DNA of 64,000 nucleotides from Platycnemis pennipes (taxonomy: Eukaryota > Arthropoda > Insecta > Odonata > Platycnemididae). Each line of letters opens with the position of its first letter. The first letter of the stretch is position 1. Shown one piece after another: positions 1 through 12,589 of this stretch. Location: the NCBI GenBank assembly GCA_933228895.1, contig OW121853.1, positions 76,678,645 through 76,742,644 on the forward strand, written 5' to 3'. Position numbers and translations under genes: made by a program. The notes beneath the pieces were generated by a model, which did not search any database, was not told the origin of the DNA, and worked only from the letters and a program-made list of their open reading frames with translations.

Positions 1-400
1 CTCTTATTATGATGTGTGATGCCGTGACCTTTTCTTTCCAATAAATTTCTTATTTCTTACGTTTTCAGACCCTCTTTATTAAAGATTGTGTATCTCTGCT
101 CCTCTCCCTCCAGCATCTCTCACACAACAATCCCCTTTTCTGCTCTATCAACAACTGCTTAACAACCTTTTTCATGAAATAAACATTCAACAATCAACCA
201 AAATAACATTTCATTTAAAACAACAAAGAAACATAATTCACGTCTAAAGAAAATGAAAACATACCATCTACTCAACAAAAAAAACCAAGAAAACAAAGCA
301 TTTAACATTAACCAAATAACTGCACCCTTCTATTTAGGGTTTGACACGACGTTACACATGCAGGCCCGCGAAAATACTAGTCTTTGCATGCATAACCTCC
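1..400. other. No feature recognised
   Basis: AT-rich sequence with short ORFs only. Confidence 0.6.
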
Positions 401-407
401 AAGCAGC

Positions 408-545
408 TAGAGGTCGGGATGGTGTAGTGGTTGGAGTACTGTCCCTATCTGGAGTACCTTGGAGTACCTGGGGTGCCCGGGTTCGAATATCGACAGTGGC
501 AGATATTTTTTTACTGGTAAACCGGTACCTAAACTGGTACCTAAA
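408..545 (+). mobile_element. tRNA-derived SINE head fragment
   Basis: Box A-like TGGTGTAGTGGTT and box B GGGTTCGAATA with the family's CCGGTACC linker; 3' body absent. Confidence 0.65.
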
Positions 546-639
546 TTCAAAGATTACGAAATAGCCGTGAAAACTTCAGCGGCGTTACCCTCTGAAATCG
601 CCCAATAGTAGATATTCCACAGAGAAAAAAGTCATTCGC

Positions 640-695
640 CTCGACCGGACTCGAACCCGGACCTCCTGATCATGGAGTCCGGATCATTATTCCAG
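640..695 (-). repeat. tRNA-like 3' half (SINE remnant)
   Basis: The complement shows a 7-nt anticodon-like loop closed by CTCC/GGAG and a box B GGGTTCGAGTCC. No acceptor or D arm, so not a working tRNA. Confidence 0.4.
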
Positions 696-734
696 TGTTA
701 GTGATTCCTTAGTTACGTATCGAAATTAATCTAT

Positions 735-768
735 AATGATTCAAGCGTGCGCCCCCCAGGTCAATAAC
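735..768. repeat. Terminal fragment of the short palindromic element
   Basis: ATGATTCAAGCGTGCGCCCCCCAGG resembles the right end of 60595-60726. Confidence 0.4.
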
Positions 769-859
769 TCGTCGGCTTGACAACTCTTAAATTATCCCTG
801 GTTAGAATTTCGTGTGTGGCGTTAACGTTGTGGCCGTATTAGGTTCAACAGCCCAAGTT

Positions 860-1165
860 AGGTTCCCATCCCGAGAGCCCGGGTTCGATTCCCTGCAGTG
901 GCGGATTTTTCAGTGGAAAACCGGTCCCCACTTGAGTGCCTAGTGGAGGGCATTTCAAGTTCAGTACTCCGTTCGTCGGATGGGACGTTAAGCCGTGGTC
1001 CCCTTGGCGCCTTTCGTTAAGAGTAGGCTAATGCCGACGCCGGGTTTCTCTCCACCCTTCCTCCGTTCCCTGAAAACTCCTACCATTACCCAATTACCCA
1101 TTTATCCTGTATGGCGCAAATGACCTCAGCTGTCTGTCGCCTCCCCTGAATAACCAACCAACCAA
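860..1165 (+). mobile_element. tRNA-derived SINE, near-complete body
   Basis: CCCGGGTTCGATTCCC head, GGATGGGACGTTAAGCCGTGG centre, CGGGTTTCTCTCCACCC, and 3' end CTCAGCTGTC-GTCGCCTCCCC. Confidence 0.8.
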
Positions 1166-1169
1166 CCAA

Positions 1170-2125
1170 GTTAGGTGATGGAATATAGAAGAATGCAATC
1201 ACTCGTGCATGATCGTATGAGTGATGTAGCCCGAAAAACATGTGAAAGTAAAGAGTTTAGTTTAGCTAGATTTACTGAATAAGTACTTTTATGGTCAATA
1301 ATTGTACGTAGTATCAAATATTTTCCTCGTCCACAAAGAATCGAATCGTAACCGTTGAATAAATCTTCAAACATTCCACTGTGAACGTGGAAAACGTATC
1401 CTAATCCCAGAGCCCTTACAGTAGGCTATTTTCATTTTTATCCATTATTAACGTATGTTTTTGGTACCTAAACAAATGTTATTTGTGTGAATTTTGTTAT
1501 AAGGTTAAAGTGTCTCTGTATTAATAATAATTTTAGAATGCAAAATAATTAAAATGTTGTTATACAATCTTGTATTATCGCCTATACTTGCAATATGTAT
1601 ATTGAGAATAAAGGAGAAACATCTTTACAACAATTTTTTTTCAAGCTTACCCAGAGGCGATTTTCAAATTATCTAAAAATTATTTCTAAAAGGTCGAACA
1701 ACCGAAACCGATAAGAAAAAAAGTGTGGGTACGACGTAGGTCGAATTAAAAAATTGTTCGCCTTTACCTTTCTACTGAAATTTTTTTATTTTGCATCTTT
1801 CATCGCTGGTTACTCGGCTTCTCAGATAACAATTACTGGTTCACCTCATCATTTTTTTCCCAGTTTTACATTGGTCTTAAGACAGTTGACTTCTTTCTCC
1901 TTCTGTAAGACAGTACCTTAGTTTTCTTTTTATTGATATCCAGTTGATATCTGTCCAAAGTATTTGCCATGTTAACCTGAGTATACTTTAAATCTCTTTC
2001 TATCTCTTTCAATACCGCTATGTCATCGGCGAATCAAAGCATGCAGAGTTTTTCTCATGGACGTTGATTTTTCGTCTTACGAAACTCAATTTCTGTATCC
2101 ACCTTATAAACTGGAAAAAATTTTG
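1170..2125. other. No feature recognised
   Basis: AT-rich; faint LINE-like translation (e.g. KSTQVNMANTLDRYQLDINK on the minus strand near 1910-1990) is too decayed to call. Confidence 0.4.
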
Positions 2126-2129
2126 ATTG

Positions 2130-3300
2130 AATTTAACATATTTCGAGAAATTTTATCAATACGTTCAGTTCATATGGAACATTGAATTGCACAGTTATTT
2201 CTATAAAGACTGTTCGATAAAAAAATTTGGTGAAAATTATCAAAAGTACGATAAAATTTATCAAGAAAAACTAGCCTTCGTGGTTAATTTTACCAAACTT
2301 GTTCGGTATTCTGGAAATTATAATTAAATTTATCGAACAAAATTTAGCATTTATCGCTTATTTTACCAAACTATTTGGTATTCAAGAAAGGCGATACCGT
2401 TAAATTTATCGAACAGAATAGTCATCGTGATTTATTACACCTAATTAATGTCTAACCTAATCAAACATTTAATGTTCACACATTATCAAAATTGAAGCAG
2501 TAAATGGCAATTAAATTTTATGACATTGTTATAATATAAGACACCAAACATTAATAACCAAAGGAGGACTCCGCCAAGTCCGGGGAACCTCAGGACTTCA
2601 GCAGGCTTCGCGGCTATTCTTCCATCGTTCACAACTTCGTAGACTCCGAACAAACACACAACGCATGCAGGAAATTCACGTAGTTCACAGAGTAGACCGC
2701 AGGGCTTGCATCTGATGCATCGAATATCACACACTCAAAAAAGAGGTTGGATGAGGCATCGAATTTTAATTGGATAAGAAATAGTTGGCCCGAATATCAA
2801 TTGTATTTAAGGGATACGATACCAATTTAATTTCATGCTCTCGCAAAGAGTCTAGTTCCAACTAAATGGATTGGAGAGCCACTGATATTGTTAATCCGTT
2901 CTGCAGAGCAGTATTTTCGAAGCGCAAAGGCACCGTTTCTATAAACAATGCAACAATAGACAAATTTCTGTAAACAGCGCGACTATCATGCAAGATAGTA
3001 AAATCTATCAAACAGAATCTCGACGAGTCAGATGTTTTTAATCAAACGCTAATTCGGGTCTTGGAATTTACCAAAAGCTTGGTGAAGATTAACAAACTAT
3101 TATTACTATCGATCCGATTCAGTAACTTTAGCCGAAATGATTCGTGTTTTCAAGTACATTCTTAACAACCGAAATGTTTAACAATCGGGTACCAAATCGT
3201 TCAATAAATGTTATGTATCGCATGGTTATTTTCATTGAAAATGGAATAATTTTAATCAAAAAGTGTCCTATCAAACACGTTCGGTTGTATTTGACAAACT
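2130..3300. repeat. AT-rich region with degenerate tandem units
   Basis: Units of about 74 bp near 2285 and 2358 share TTTTACCAAAC, GGTATTC and AAATTTATCGAAC; weaker echoes continue to about 3290. No gene seen. Confidence 0.45.
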
Positions 3301-3962
3301 ATTTTTTTCCGTGTAACTTTGTCCTTCTTTTATATCACGTGTCGCATGCTCAGGGTCGAAGGGGACTCGTACACGTTTCCAAAAAACATAAATTAGTCCA
3401 GAGATAACAGTTTCTCAAACTTCTCGAGGCAAACCGATCTCGCCACCGTCGAGATAAACGACCAGTTTCTTTCCATTCCCTTATCCCGTGGCTTTCAAAC
3501 TATCAATCCGACGGGGTGACACCGAGGGCTTAAAACAAGATTTCCACCCTCGCCGCAGCATAGTCTAATTCGCGCGGTTATCTCCCCGTCACTCTTTGAC
3601 GTTCGAACATCAGTTTCATTCTCGTTCCCGAGACTTGAGTGCTCTGCGGCCGAGGGCGAATGAATTTGGCGAGATAACCGGCAGCGAATAAATACTCTTT
3701 GTGGGTGCATTAGTGCATCCAGAAGTCGCGGAAAACTCAACCAGGGAAGAAGGTCTTCGGATAAAGCGGTAAGATCCAAAAATTTCGTGAGCGATTCGAA
3801 GCCTAGTGTACTACAATTAGTTTTCTTCGAGGGTTCAAACTGCTTAAGTTAAATTGCACCCTCTATTCTCAATTTAACAGAACTTGCAAGATTGGTTGGT
3901 TAGTTTGCTTCATTTTTAGTCGGTTTTGGTAGCTTTCATTTGGTTGGTTAGTTAGCTCCATA

Positions 3963-4305
3963 GTTTATTCAGGGGAGGCGACCGACAGCTGAGGTCATTT
4001 TCGTCATTTAGGATGGGTGGGTGATTGGTTAATGGTAGGTAGGTGATAGATGAAGGGTGGAGAGAAACCCGGCGTTTAGCCTACTGTTAACGACAGGCGC
4101 CAAGGGGATTGCTGCTTAACGTCCCATCCGACGGACGGAGTACTGTACCTGAAATGCCCTTACATTGGGCACCCAGGCAGACACCGGCCCTCCACCAAAG
4201 CAGGTTTGCCACTGAAAAATCTGCCACTGCCGGGAATCGAACCCGGGCCCTCGGGGTGGGAGACCGGTACTCTAGTCACCACACCAACCAACACCCGTAG
4301 GAGAT
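3963..4305 (-). mobile_element. tRNA-derived SINE, complete-looking copy
   Basis: Reverse-oriented body from GGGGAGGCGACCGACAGCTGAGG to a head with GGAATCGAACCCGGG and a box-A complement near 4275. Confidence 0.8.
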
Positions 4306-4429
4306 TGGTTTGGCGTGGAGGGTACAGTACTGACTTTCCATTCAAAGGGATTTGGTTCGAAGGTTGAGAATGTTAGAACCATATTTTTGCTATACCCTCC
4401 CCTACTGCGGCGTTCCACGCATATGAACC

Positions 4430-4690
4430 CAAGTTCGTTTAGTTAAGAATAGACTAATGCTGACACCAGGTTTCTCTCCACCCTTCCCTCCTCAAAGCTA
4501 CTTTCAGTTTCCCAGCTACCCTCCCACCCTAAATGGCGAAAATGGCCTTAGCTGTCGGTCACAATTTCAGATTAGCTGCCACTATTAACGAAACCAGCTG
4601 CCCATGCTCAAGGTAGAATTCAAACCCATGACCTTTGGATTGCCTGTCCGGGGCGCTACCTCGTCACCGCAGCTGTCGATTTAAGTAGCT
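4430..4690 (+). mobile_element. SINE 3' fragment beside a tRNA-like fragment
   Basis: 4437-4560 carries the TTAAGAATAGACTAATGC and CAGGTTTCTCTCCACCC body. 4600-4675 complement holds another tRNA-like head (GGTGACGAGGTAGCGCC ... GGGTTTGAATTC). Confidence 0.6.
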
Positions 4691-4694
4691 AGCA

Positions 4695-5355
4695 ACAGAT
4701 TCGAGCCGTGTAAAATATTGCATATTGTTAGACAATAATATGTTATTAACGCCCAAACTTTTAATTGTTGAAAAAGTTGCCGGAAATTCACTGAAAATAG
4801 TATTATTTTGTAACTGTGACTACAATTCACATTTATCACGCTGTTCATTTATTTTCCAGTACTTACGGTTGAAAAGTTTTGATTTTTGAAAAAATCTTCC
4901 ATTAGAACCATGAAATTGACCGACCCCTAAAGTAATTTGTGCCGTCATTTATAGATGGTGCAGTTTTACATTAGGAACAGTCTCGAAAGTTTGTAGGATA
5001 CTTGTACATTAAACAATTTAAACAGAGTGATGAAACCATACCAGTAGAGAAGTATTTAAGGAATTCTCAGAATCTGCAATAAAGTCCCACTGCTCTACAC
5101 TTTGAGCAACAATGTACGACCCATTTCCTTCAAAATATTTTAGAGAGAGACTTTGGGTTTTACTTAGGTATTTCTGAATGTTGTAGTTGGGGAAAACGAT
5201 TGATATCAAATTTCGGTTCAGAAATTTAGCGTGATGCAGGGTAACACATTTTTTTGCTTTCAATTATTTTAATTTTTCGCCACTGTATTAATACGCAAAA
5301 GTATCTTTCAAAAATATAGCTGATAACTTCAGGCTTAACTATGTGATACCATTCC
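4695..5355. other. No feature recognised
   Basis: AT-rich intergenic sequence. Confidence 0.6.
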
Positions 5356-5359
5356 ATAA

Positions 5360-5585
5360 TAGAAAATGAAAGAATGAAACTTTGTTAGGTTCGCTTTATA
5401 TTTTAAATAGGCACGATCCCGGGTTTCATAACGTAGTCACATCTTCAGGTGAAGATACGTAGTTACGATACGATAGCGTAGTTTCATCTTCAGACCTGAA
5501 GATGTAACTACGTTATGGAACCCGGGTCGTGCCTATTTAAATGTAAAGTCAACCTAACAAAGTTTAATTCTTTTATTTTCCATCT
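5360..5585. mobile_element. Foldback element 1
   Basis: About 90-bp arms: AAAATGAAAGAATGAAACTT, then GGCACGAT-CCCGGG on the left, and complements on the right, around a loop containing CTGAAGATG (5496-5504). Confidence 0.75.
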
Positions 5586-6119
5586 TCAAAAAATTTAAGA
5601 AACGTTTTATCTGCAAAGATACTTCAAATTAGACGTTTTTGTGGGAAACAGAGTGTTTTCAACCATATATTTACGAACTATCACAATTTTCTAATTTGAA
5701 ACTTGAAATTGAAGAAAATTTTTATAAATCGTGGGCATAGTGAGTAAACAGTAAAAAATATTGCAGATTAATTGAATAATAACGGCGTAGTTAATTTGAG
5801 ACTTGCATATTATTGTCTCCTCAAGTGTAAAAAACATTTTCAAGTTTGAACACAACCTGATGGTGTTATTACCCCGTTTTTATTAGCTCTATTGTAGGTT
5901 TAGAGTGATCCTGGCATAATATCTATGTATTGAGACGAACTCACCGTAACTTAACTCCCATTTATTCAATAGTTCCTAATAAATCCTAGGAAATACTCTA
6001 TCCTAGGGCAAGATTTGAAAAAAGGGTAAATGATAGCGTCATATTTCCAAACGCAGGAACCACTCGTATGCCTCACAAAATATTAGCTCTTCAAGGGAAG
6101 CATATCAAATAAGTTATAA

Positions 6120-6920
6120 TGAATTAACAAACGTGGAATCCATTAAATATCTTGGAATAAGACTGACACATGATCTTTCCTGGGGTAAACACATACGTGA
6201 AATAATGGCTCAAGCTAATCGTAAACTGGGATTCATTCAAAAATTACTGGGTAAATGTGACGTGTACAAGAAATCAGCTACTTTTCCCTTGTTAGACCTC
6301 ATTTGGAATATGCTGCCAGTGTATGGGATCCCTACAAAATCGGTCTAAATAACGAACATGAACGTGTGCAGCGAAGATCGGCAAGATTTGTAAAGGGAGG
6401 GTACGATAACCTTTTTAGCGTAACCAGTCTATTAAATGAATTAAATTGGGAATCATTGTCAGATCGCAGGTTGAAATTTAGACTTAATCTCCTCAATAAA
6501 TTCCAAGATAATATTTTCAGTGATGTCATTATAAATATTTTGCGGACCCCAACCTACTATGGTAGACTGGACCATAATTACAAAATTAGAGAAATTGATT
6601 GCCGAACTGACAGATTCAAAATGTCCTTTTTTCCTCGTACAATTAGGGATATGGATAGCGGTAAATATGTCCAATGCGAGTGAATCAATCCATATCATTG
6701 GTAGTTGCATGTTGGTATAAGGACTTGAAGGTAACCCAACTAACAGCACGTTTTTGCATGCTTAATTTGCTATTTTTATCTTTTTAAATAGTAAAGTTTA
6801 GACTAATGTATTAATACTAATCCTTTTAAATGCATGATATGTAGTGCATGTTTGGTGAGAATTCACCCCCTGCCACACACCTTTATGGTGGCTTGTAGGG
6901 TGTTATGTAGATGTAGATTT
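6120..6920 (+). mobile_element. 5'-truncated CR1/jockey-like LINE copy
   Basis: Two overlapping frames (6133-6348 and 6303-6683) encode the C-terminal part of the reverse transcriptase protein: SIKYLGIRLTHDLSWGKHI, then, after a frameshift near 6290, LEYAASVWDPY, RVQRRSARFVKGGYD and NLLNKFQD. The 3' UTR ends with the CCTGCCACACACC...GGTGGCTTG hairpin and ATGTAGATGTAG. Confidence 0.8.
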
Positions 6921-6924
6921 CTAT

Positions 6925-7440
6925 TTTTTCAGTTGATATGTATTCTGAGTGTATAATTGCTGTGGGGGACGTAGAATAACAAGCTAAGAGCGACACGATA
7001 GGGAAACCTATAATACTCAGGGAGTTTAGAACGTACTGGAGGAGGTATCTCGACTGATTTGAGGAGCAATGTCGGACATCTTGATCGGTACGGAAATACG
7101 TGCTTGCTACTAACGTTACTCACGGATGAAGTTATATTTGCGCGCGGTAAAACTTAGTATTGATATGAATAATGAAATACATTTCCAAAATCCGTCAAAT
7201 AAACTGAGGGAAGTCGGTAAACAAACAAACAAGTCCCAAACACGTAGTTTAAAGGGATTTAATTCGCAACAGCTTTTAGAAATAAAATATACTCTCATGG
7301 GAATCGAATACATCGATACAACGATTCGACGGAATTCGTGTACGTAAGTTTTGTTATTTGTGCAGTTTAGGTTATAGTGTTGTTTTAGTTTATTTATCTT
7401 ATTTTGTTATAAATGCAGTATCCATAAGATACCGTATGAA
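6925..7440. other. No feature recognised
   Basis: Short ORFs on both strands without recognisable motifs. Confidence 0.5.
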
Positions 7441-7700
7441 ATGCAAAGTTTTGTGCGGAGTAGTTGGGTCCTAATCGTTCCCAAGCACCTCCATTTCAGC
7501 TTCATTGTCACGAATTGGGTAGCATACGTACGCCGAATCCAGTATATTCTGAACAACTTGAGAATATCCCAGTTGAAGATGGAATTCTAACAACGAAAAA
7601 ATAGCACCTGCAAATGGAAATTCCTACGTGCTGAGGGTACCTTGAATTAAAAAGTGCGTATAAAGAGGAAATCCTCAGGCTTCACTTGGTGGAACCGCAT
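7441..7700. repeat. Dispersed repeat shared with 32920-33140
   Basis: GGTCCTAATCGTTCCCAAGCACC with CAGGCTTCACTTGGTGGA here, and GGCCCAATCATTCCCAAGTACC with CAGGCTTCACTTAGTGGA at 32920-33080, in different order. Confidence 0.45.
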
Positions 7701-7711
7701 GATATTAAATA

Positions 7712-7897
7712 AAATGATTACTTGGTAAGATTCCACAAATTTATTTTTCACCGACCTAGGTTTCGATTGTTTGACAATCATTATCAAGGTAAGCGCGGAG
7801 AGTCCACGAACTCATTATATACCCACAAGGCGTTCACGTGAACCCTTGAAAAATAAATTTGTGGAATCTTACCAAGTAATCATTTTATTTACTAAAA
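7712..7897. mobile_element. Foldback element 2
   Basis: Arms AAATAAAATGATTACTTGGT and complement (ending about 7890). On the minus strand the loop reads TTGATAATGATTG...CAATCGAAACC. Confidence 0.7.
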
Positions 7898-7899
7898 AG

Positions 7900-8800
7900 C
7901 GCGTCTTTTTATGTCTTTTGTTAGTGAGCCATTGGTTTCGATCTCTTCGAAAAAAATTAAAAATGAAAGGATGCGGCGTATAAAGGATGACGGAGAATGA
8001 TGAAAAGAAATGAATAGATAGTGTAGCTGACGAAGACGTCCTTTTCAAGGAGTGAAGGAAAGAACAATCTGTTGAAAATTCGAAAACAAAGATTGGTGAA
8101 CCGTGTTTTAACACACCTTGCCACAGAGAGCTTTCGAGAAGTAAGTCGTCGAGGGAATAATTATAGCAACAGCAATGCAGAGGAATATTATGGGTTTGAA
8201 GCATGATGGAAGTCGTGAAGGATGTTACAAAGAAAATCATTTTAATGTGCAGGGGTTCATTGATAGGAAAAACGAGCCGAGAAACACTGTCCTACCAGTC
8301 TTACGTTTCTTGACTGATGTCTACGATATTTTAAGAGCACTACCTATCTGTCTTTAAGAGAAATTCACATTTGCATCGTTTCTCATTACAATTGCTCTCG
8401 ATCTTCGACCGCGAGGTTTTACGCAATTATGAAACATATCAATAATTGCTTCTATAAGTGATATCTCTCAGCTAAATGACGACCACGCAGATAAATCACA
8501 ATCGAAATCACGTAGATTTATTAGGATTTCGGGTTCATGCATATATATCGTATTTCACGTAACATTCTAGTTTCTTTTGAGCTACTCTCACTACCAGTTA
8601 TACTATCTCACACTCAGAAATCTATTTTACGACATCAAACCGGCAGAGGCCTCCGCCGCCGAGGTGGAGGACAGGAATAGGCGTGCGCGCAAGAAGGACG
8701 TAGCCGAGGCGAGGAATAGGCATCTCTTTCCCGTTTGCCGTTTAGCGTTTTCAAAGGAATTTGATGATATTATTAATGTAAGGGATGACCTCCACATATA
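7900..8800. other. No feature recognised
   Basis: Overlapping short ORFs on both strands; none with a recognisable domain or splice-supported extension. Confidence 0.5.
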
Positions 8801-8807
8801 TATTAAA

Positions 8808-10985
8808 ACATATCTACATCTACACGATACCCTGCAAGCCACCTCGAGGGTGTGTGGCAGGGGGTGAAGATCACCAAGCATGCACTACTAGCATGCAAAC
8901 TAGCAACTATAGGGTCTCATGCCACTAGGTTTTTAGTATATATATTATTTAAGGGATTAATACATGCATCATGCACTACAGACTTTGAAGATGCACGAAA
9001 GACACCAGCATGATACGCTGGTGTCTTTAATATGTGGCTAATATCTTCAGTAAATCTATCCGATTGAAATTTCTCTAATAGATTTAATATGTACTTTAAC
9101 CTACGCTCTGATAATGATTCCCACCCTAATTCTTGTATTAATTCTGATACACCAATCAACCCATCGTAACACCATTTGACGAACGTAGCTGCTTTACGCT
9201 GCACACTGTCTAGTTCTCTGATCAAACCTAATTCATTAGGATCCAATACACTGGCTGCATACTCAAGGTGGGGCCTAACTAGTGAAAAGTAACATCGCTG
9301 TTTTGTCTTCTCATCATTTTTCCCAAGTACTCTTTTTATAAATCCTACATTTCTCTTCACTCGGCCGCATATTTCCCGGATGTGTTTTCCCCACGATTTA
9401 TCTTTAGTGATTGTTACAACTAAATATCTTATGCTTTCAACGTTTTCGATCTTCGTGATACTAATTTTATATGATCGCTCTGTCGAATTATTCCTCCCCC
9501 AAAAATTGATAGCTACACACTTTTTAAGGCTAAGTTCTAACTGCCATTTGTCGCACCACTCTTGAATTGCATCTAAATCGGTACGGTAAATATGTCCTAT
9601 CGGAGAGTAGCAATGAATAGCATTGGTAGCTGCATGTTGGTATGAGTACTTAAAGCTAACCCTACTAACAGAATGTTTTTGCATGTTTGCTTTGCAATTT
9701 CTATCTTTTTTAAATAGTGTAGTTATGACTACTATATTAATACTATTCCTTTTTTATGCATAATATGTAGTGCATGTTTGGTGAGAAATCACCCCCTGCC
9801 ACACACCCTTGTGGTGGCTTGCAGGGTATTATGTAGATGTAGATGTAAATCCTTGCAAAGCGATTTCCTGTCCTCTTCTTTTGATATACCCCTATACACT
9901 ACCGTATCGTCTGCAAAAAGTCTAAGCTTACTACTAGCTACGGTACCCAAATCGTTTATGTATAAAAGAAATAGAAGCGGACCTACTACGCTACCCTGGG
10001 GAACTCCCGATGTGACTTTGATTGTGTCCGACATGATACCATCTATGAAAACCCTCTGCTCTTGTCCACTTAAGAATTCTTTTACCCAACATACAACGTC
10101 TTTATTTATACCAAAACTCTCTAACTTCAAGATTAATATTTAAATTGAGGAACTTTATCGAAAGCCTTTTTAAAATATAAAAATATCGCATCAACTTCAG
10201 TACTGTTTTCGCCGTAGACTAAAATATCGTATACGAATAAAGCTAATTGTTTCTCGCAAGATCTACCTTTCCGGAACCCATGTTGGCTGTTTATGAGTAA
10301 TCCTGACTATCCAAATGACCCATGATCGAACTGACTACAATGTGCTCAAATATCTTACAAGAGATTGACGTGAGTGAAATCGATCTGTATTTACTAGGTT
10401 CTTCCCTATCACCGCTTTTAAAAATAGGTGTACTATTAGCTACTTTCCAATCCTTGGGTACTGTGTGGTTCTTTATAATGTTTTATTGAATATTATTTCT
10501 AGATAGGGGGCTATTTCAGAAGCTAATGTTTTATATACTCTGGAAGGAATTTGATCGGGACCTGGTGATTTGTTTTTACTAATACTTTTTAACTGCTGCT
10601 CTATTCCTCGACATGAAATTTTTATTTCGGGCATTTGCTCACTGAAAGTGTTCAGCGGTGGTTCCACAGCGTTGTGTGACGATGAGTTGAATACGCTTTG
10701 GAAGAAGGTGTTTCAAGTATTGGCTTTGTCTACATTGCTGATGACTGTAATTCCTTTATCGGTTTTAAGTGTGTGCACTGTGGACCTATTTCCCTGAAGC
10801 TCTCTCATATATGACCGAAACGCTTTAGGATTGCTATCAAAATATTCTCCTAACATCTTGCTCTTGAAATGTGATAACGCTTGCCGACTTGATTTCCTTG
10901 CTAATGCTCTCGATTTTTTAAATTTTTGAACTAACTCATTTTTTTCCTCTACCGATAGACCCCGTCCTGCGTTTTCCATCCTAGC
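8808..10985 (-). mobile_element. CR1/jockey-like non-LTR retrotransposon, degraded, with a nested copy
   Basis: Minus-strand pieces of one reverse transcriptase: linker (10979-10713), an in-frame TGA, KSPGPDQIP (about 10550), PIFKSGD region, GVPQGSVVGPLLFLLYINDL (about 10020-9960) and the catalytic LRLFADDT (about 9920). After an opposite-strand insertion (9580-9845) the ORF resumes with DLDAIQEWCDKWQ and continues through YAASVLDP and RRAATFVK-like motifs to about 9030. It ends at 8808 with the family's 3' hairpin and an ATGTAG-type tail. Stops, frameshifts and a small deletion near 9000 inactivate it. Confidence 0.8.
9580..9845 (+). mobile_element. 5'-truncated LINE copy inserted in antisense into the older LINE
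   Basis: It starts at the GGTAAATATGTCC codons of the ORF end and carries the full 3' UTR and the GATGTAGATG tail. It is flanked by the direct repeat TAAATC (9574-9579 and 9846-9851). Removing it rejoins the host reverse transcriptase frame. Confidence 0.75.
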
Positions 10986-10989
10986 GTGG

Positions 10990-12585
10990 CATTTATGCGT
11001 TATGTAGCGTTTATGTTCCTTATAATTATCGCAAATTTTAGTAACAAAAATATGTGTTCAAGCAGCCTTCATAAACTTCCCAAACGACATTTTGGAAAGA
11101 GGAATTTTGGTCCCTTCATTCCGAGAAACTTGGTGGTCTTCATATTTTGAAAAGCTAATTAAGAAATGCAAACCAAGTTGCCCTAGTACCCCAGGATATC
11201 CACATTGGCGTGTGAAAGGGCAAGGAAACTAATGCGAAATCGCTACGGGTGGGAGTTGGAAAGAAGTAATCTTTCCAGAGCTCCGTTTTGGGAATACCAA
11301 CTCAGATAGCCTTGAAATATTTCAACAATGGGCAATGGTATCTGCTCTTTTTGCTTGAAGGATACTTACTAGGAAATGGAGAGGCACTTTCATGTACCGT
11401 GGATATAGCGGAGAATATTCAAATAGCGAATATTTAAAGGCCATTTAGGTGCTGGACACCTTTAATATATTGCTCTATTTATATTTTATATTATTAAACT
11501 GCTATGGGAATATCCATTTCAAAACCGTTAATGCCCATGGAAGTCATTACTCAATTTTACTGCGGGAGTGATCAAGCATCTGGGGTGCAGTCAGGGGATC
11601 GATTGGGCCTGAATTTTTTCATGGAATACAAATTGATCAAGTAATCCCACAATTAGGGTTTCTGTTTTACCGTAAAGCTGTAATAAATGAATGAAACAAT
11701 AAAATAAATATGCATATTGTTGAAAGCTCAAATATGCCAGAAGAAGAACACTCGCGGCCACCAAATCGACGAGACGCTCCTCGACCGCTAGCCACCCGCT
11801 CACCTCACGGAGAGCAGCTTCATAAATGAACGTCAATTTCTCAAAAGCTATTGCAAGTACCAGGCTAAAACTTTCGCAAAAACTAATTCATATCTTTATT
11901 AACAAATCACTCACAGACACCATGCAAGTTTTTCCCTTAGAACGGAACTTATCAGCACACTGAAAATTCCATCTCCCCGAGAACGAAATTCCTGACGCGC
12001 TTGGCCAATTTTAAAATTTTTTTAAATTCTGAGCATTACCACAGATTTTTAAAGAACATATTCGTCATAAGAAGGCTTAGATACTTCACAGCACAAAAAT
12101 TCAAAGCTCTAAGATGGAGATGAAGGGAGGTATGGCAATTTTGATTTAAAAAATTCTACTCATTTGAAAAACCGGCTTTTTCGGTTTTTTTGAGTTTACT
12201 ATAGGACCTTTTGCAATAATGAGAAAATATTTTTACAGAAAAACGAGTAACATTCCGCTATTCGAAAAATACTTTTATTTTTGAATTTTTATCAACTTTA
12301 AATTTTGTGTATCGGCGATCCTGGCCCGCAGAGGCGACAGAGGCCGCAGGAAACTGTGTCCCGACCACAAAGTGACAGAGGTCTGGCAGAGGACTTTCTC
12401 TTCTCTGCCTATGCTGGGTTCAACTTGCGCACTCCCATTGAAAACACCGTGTTACAAGTAACGCGCAGTGCCACCTCTGTCTCGGCTACGTTCTTCTTGC
12501 GGCGGGCCTTAGCATGGGCTTTGAGCTTCGTTTTCTCAAAAAATTATTTTCTGCTTTGTAAGGTCAATTTTAAGCAGCGTGAAAT
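10990..12585. other. No feature recognised
   Basis: AT-rich; ORFs at 11591-11836 and 12305-12712 show no family motif. Confidence 0.5.
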
Positions 12586-12589
12586 TTCA

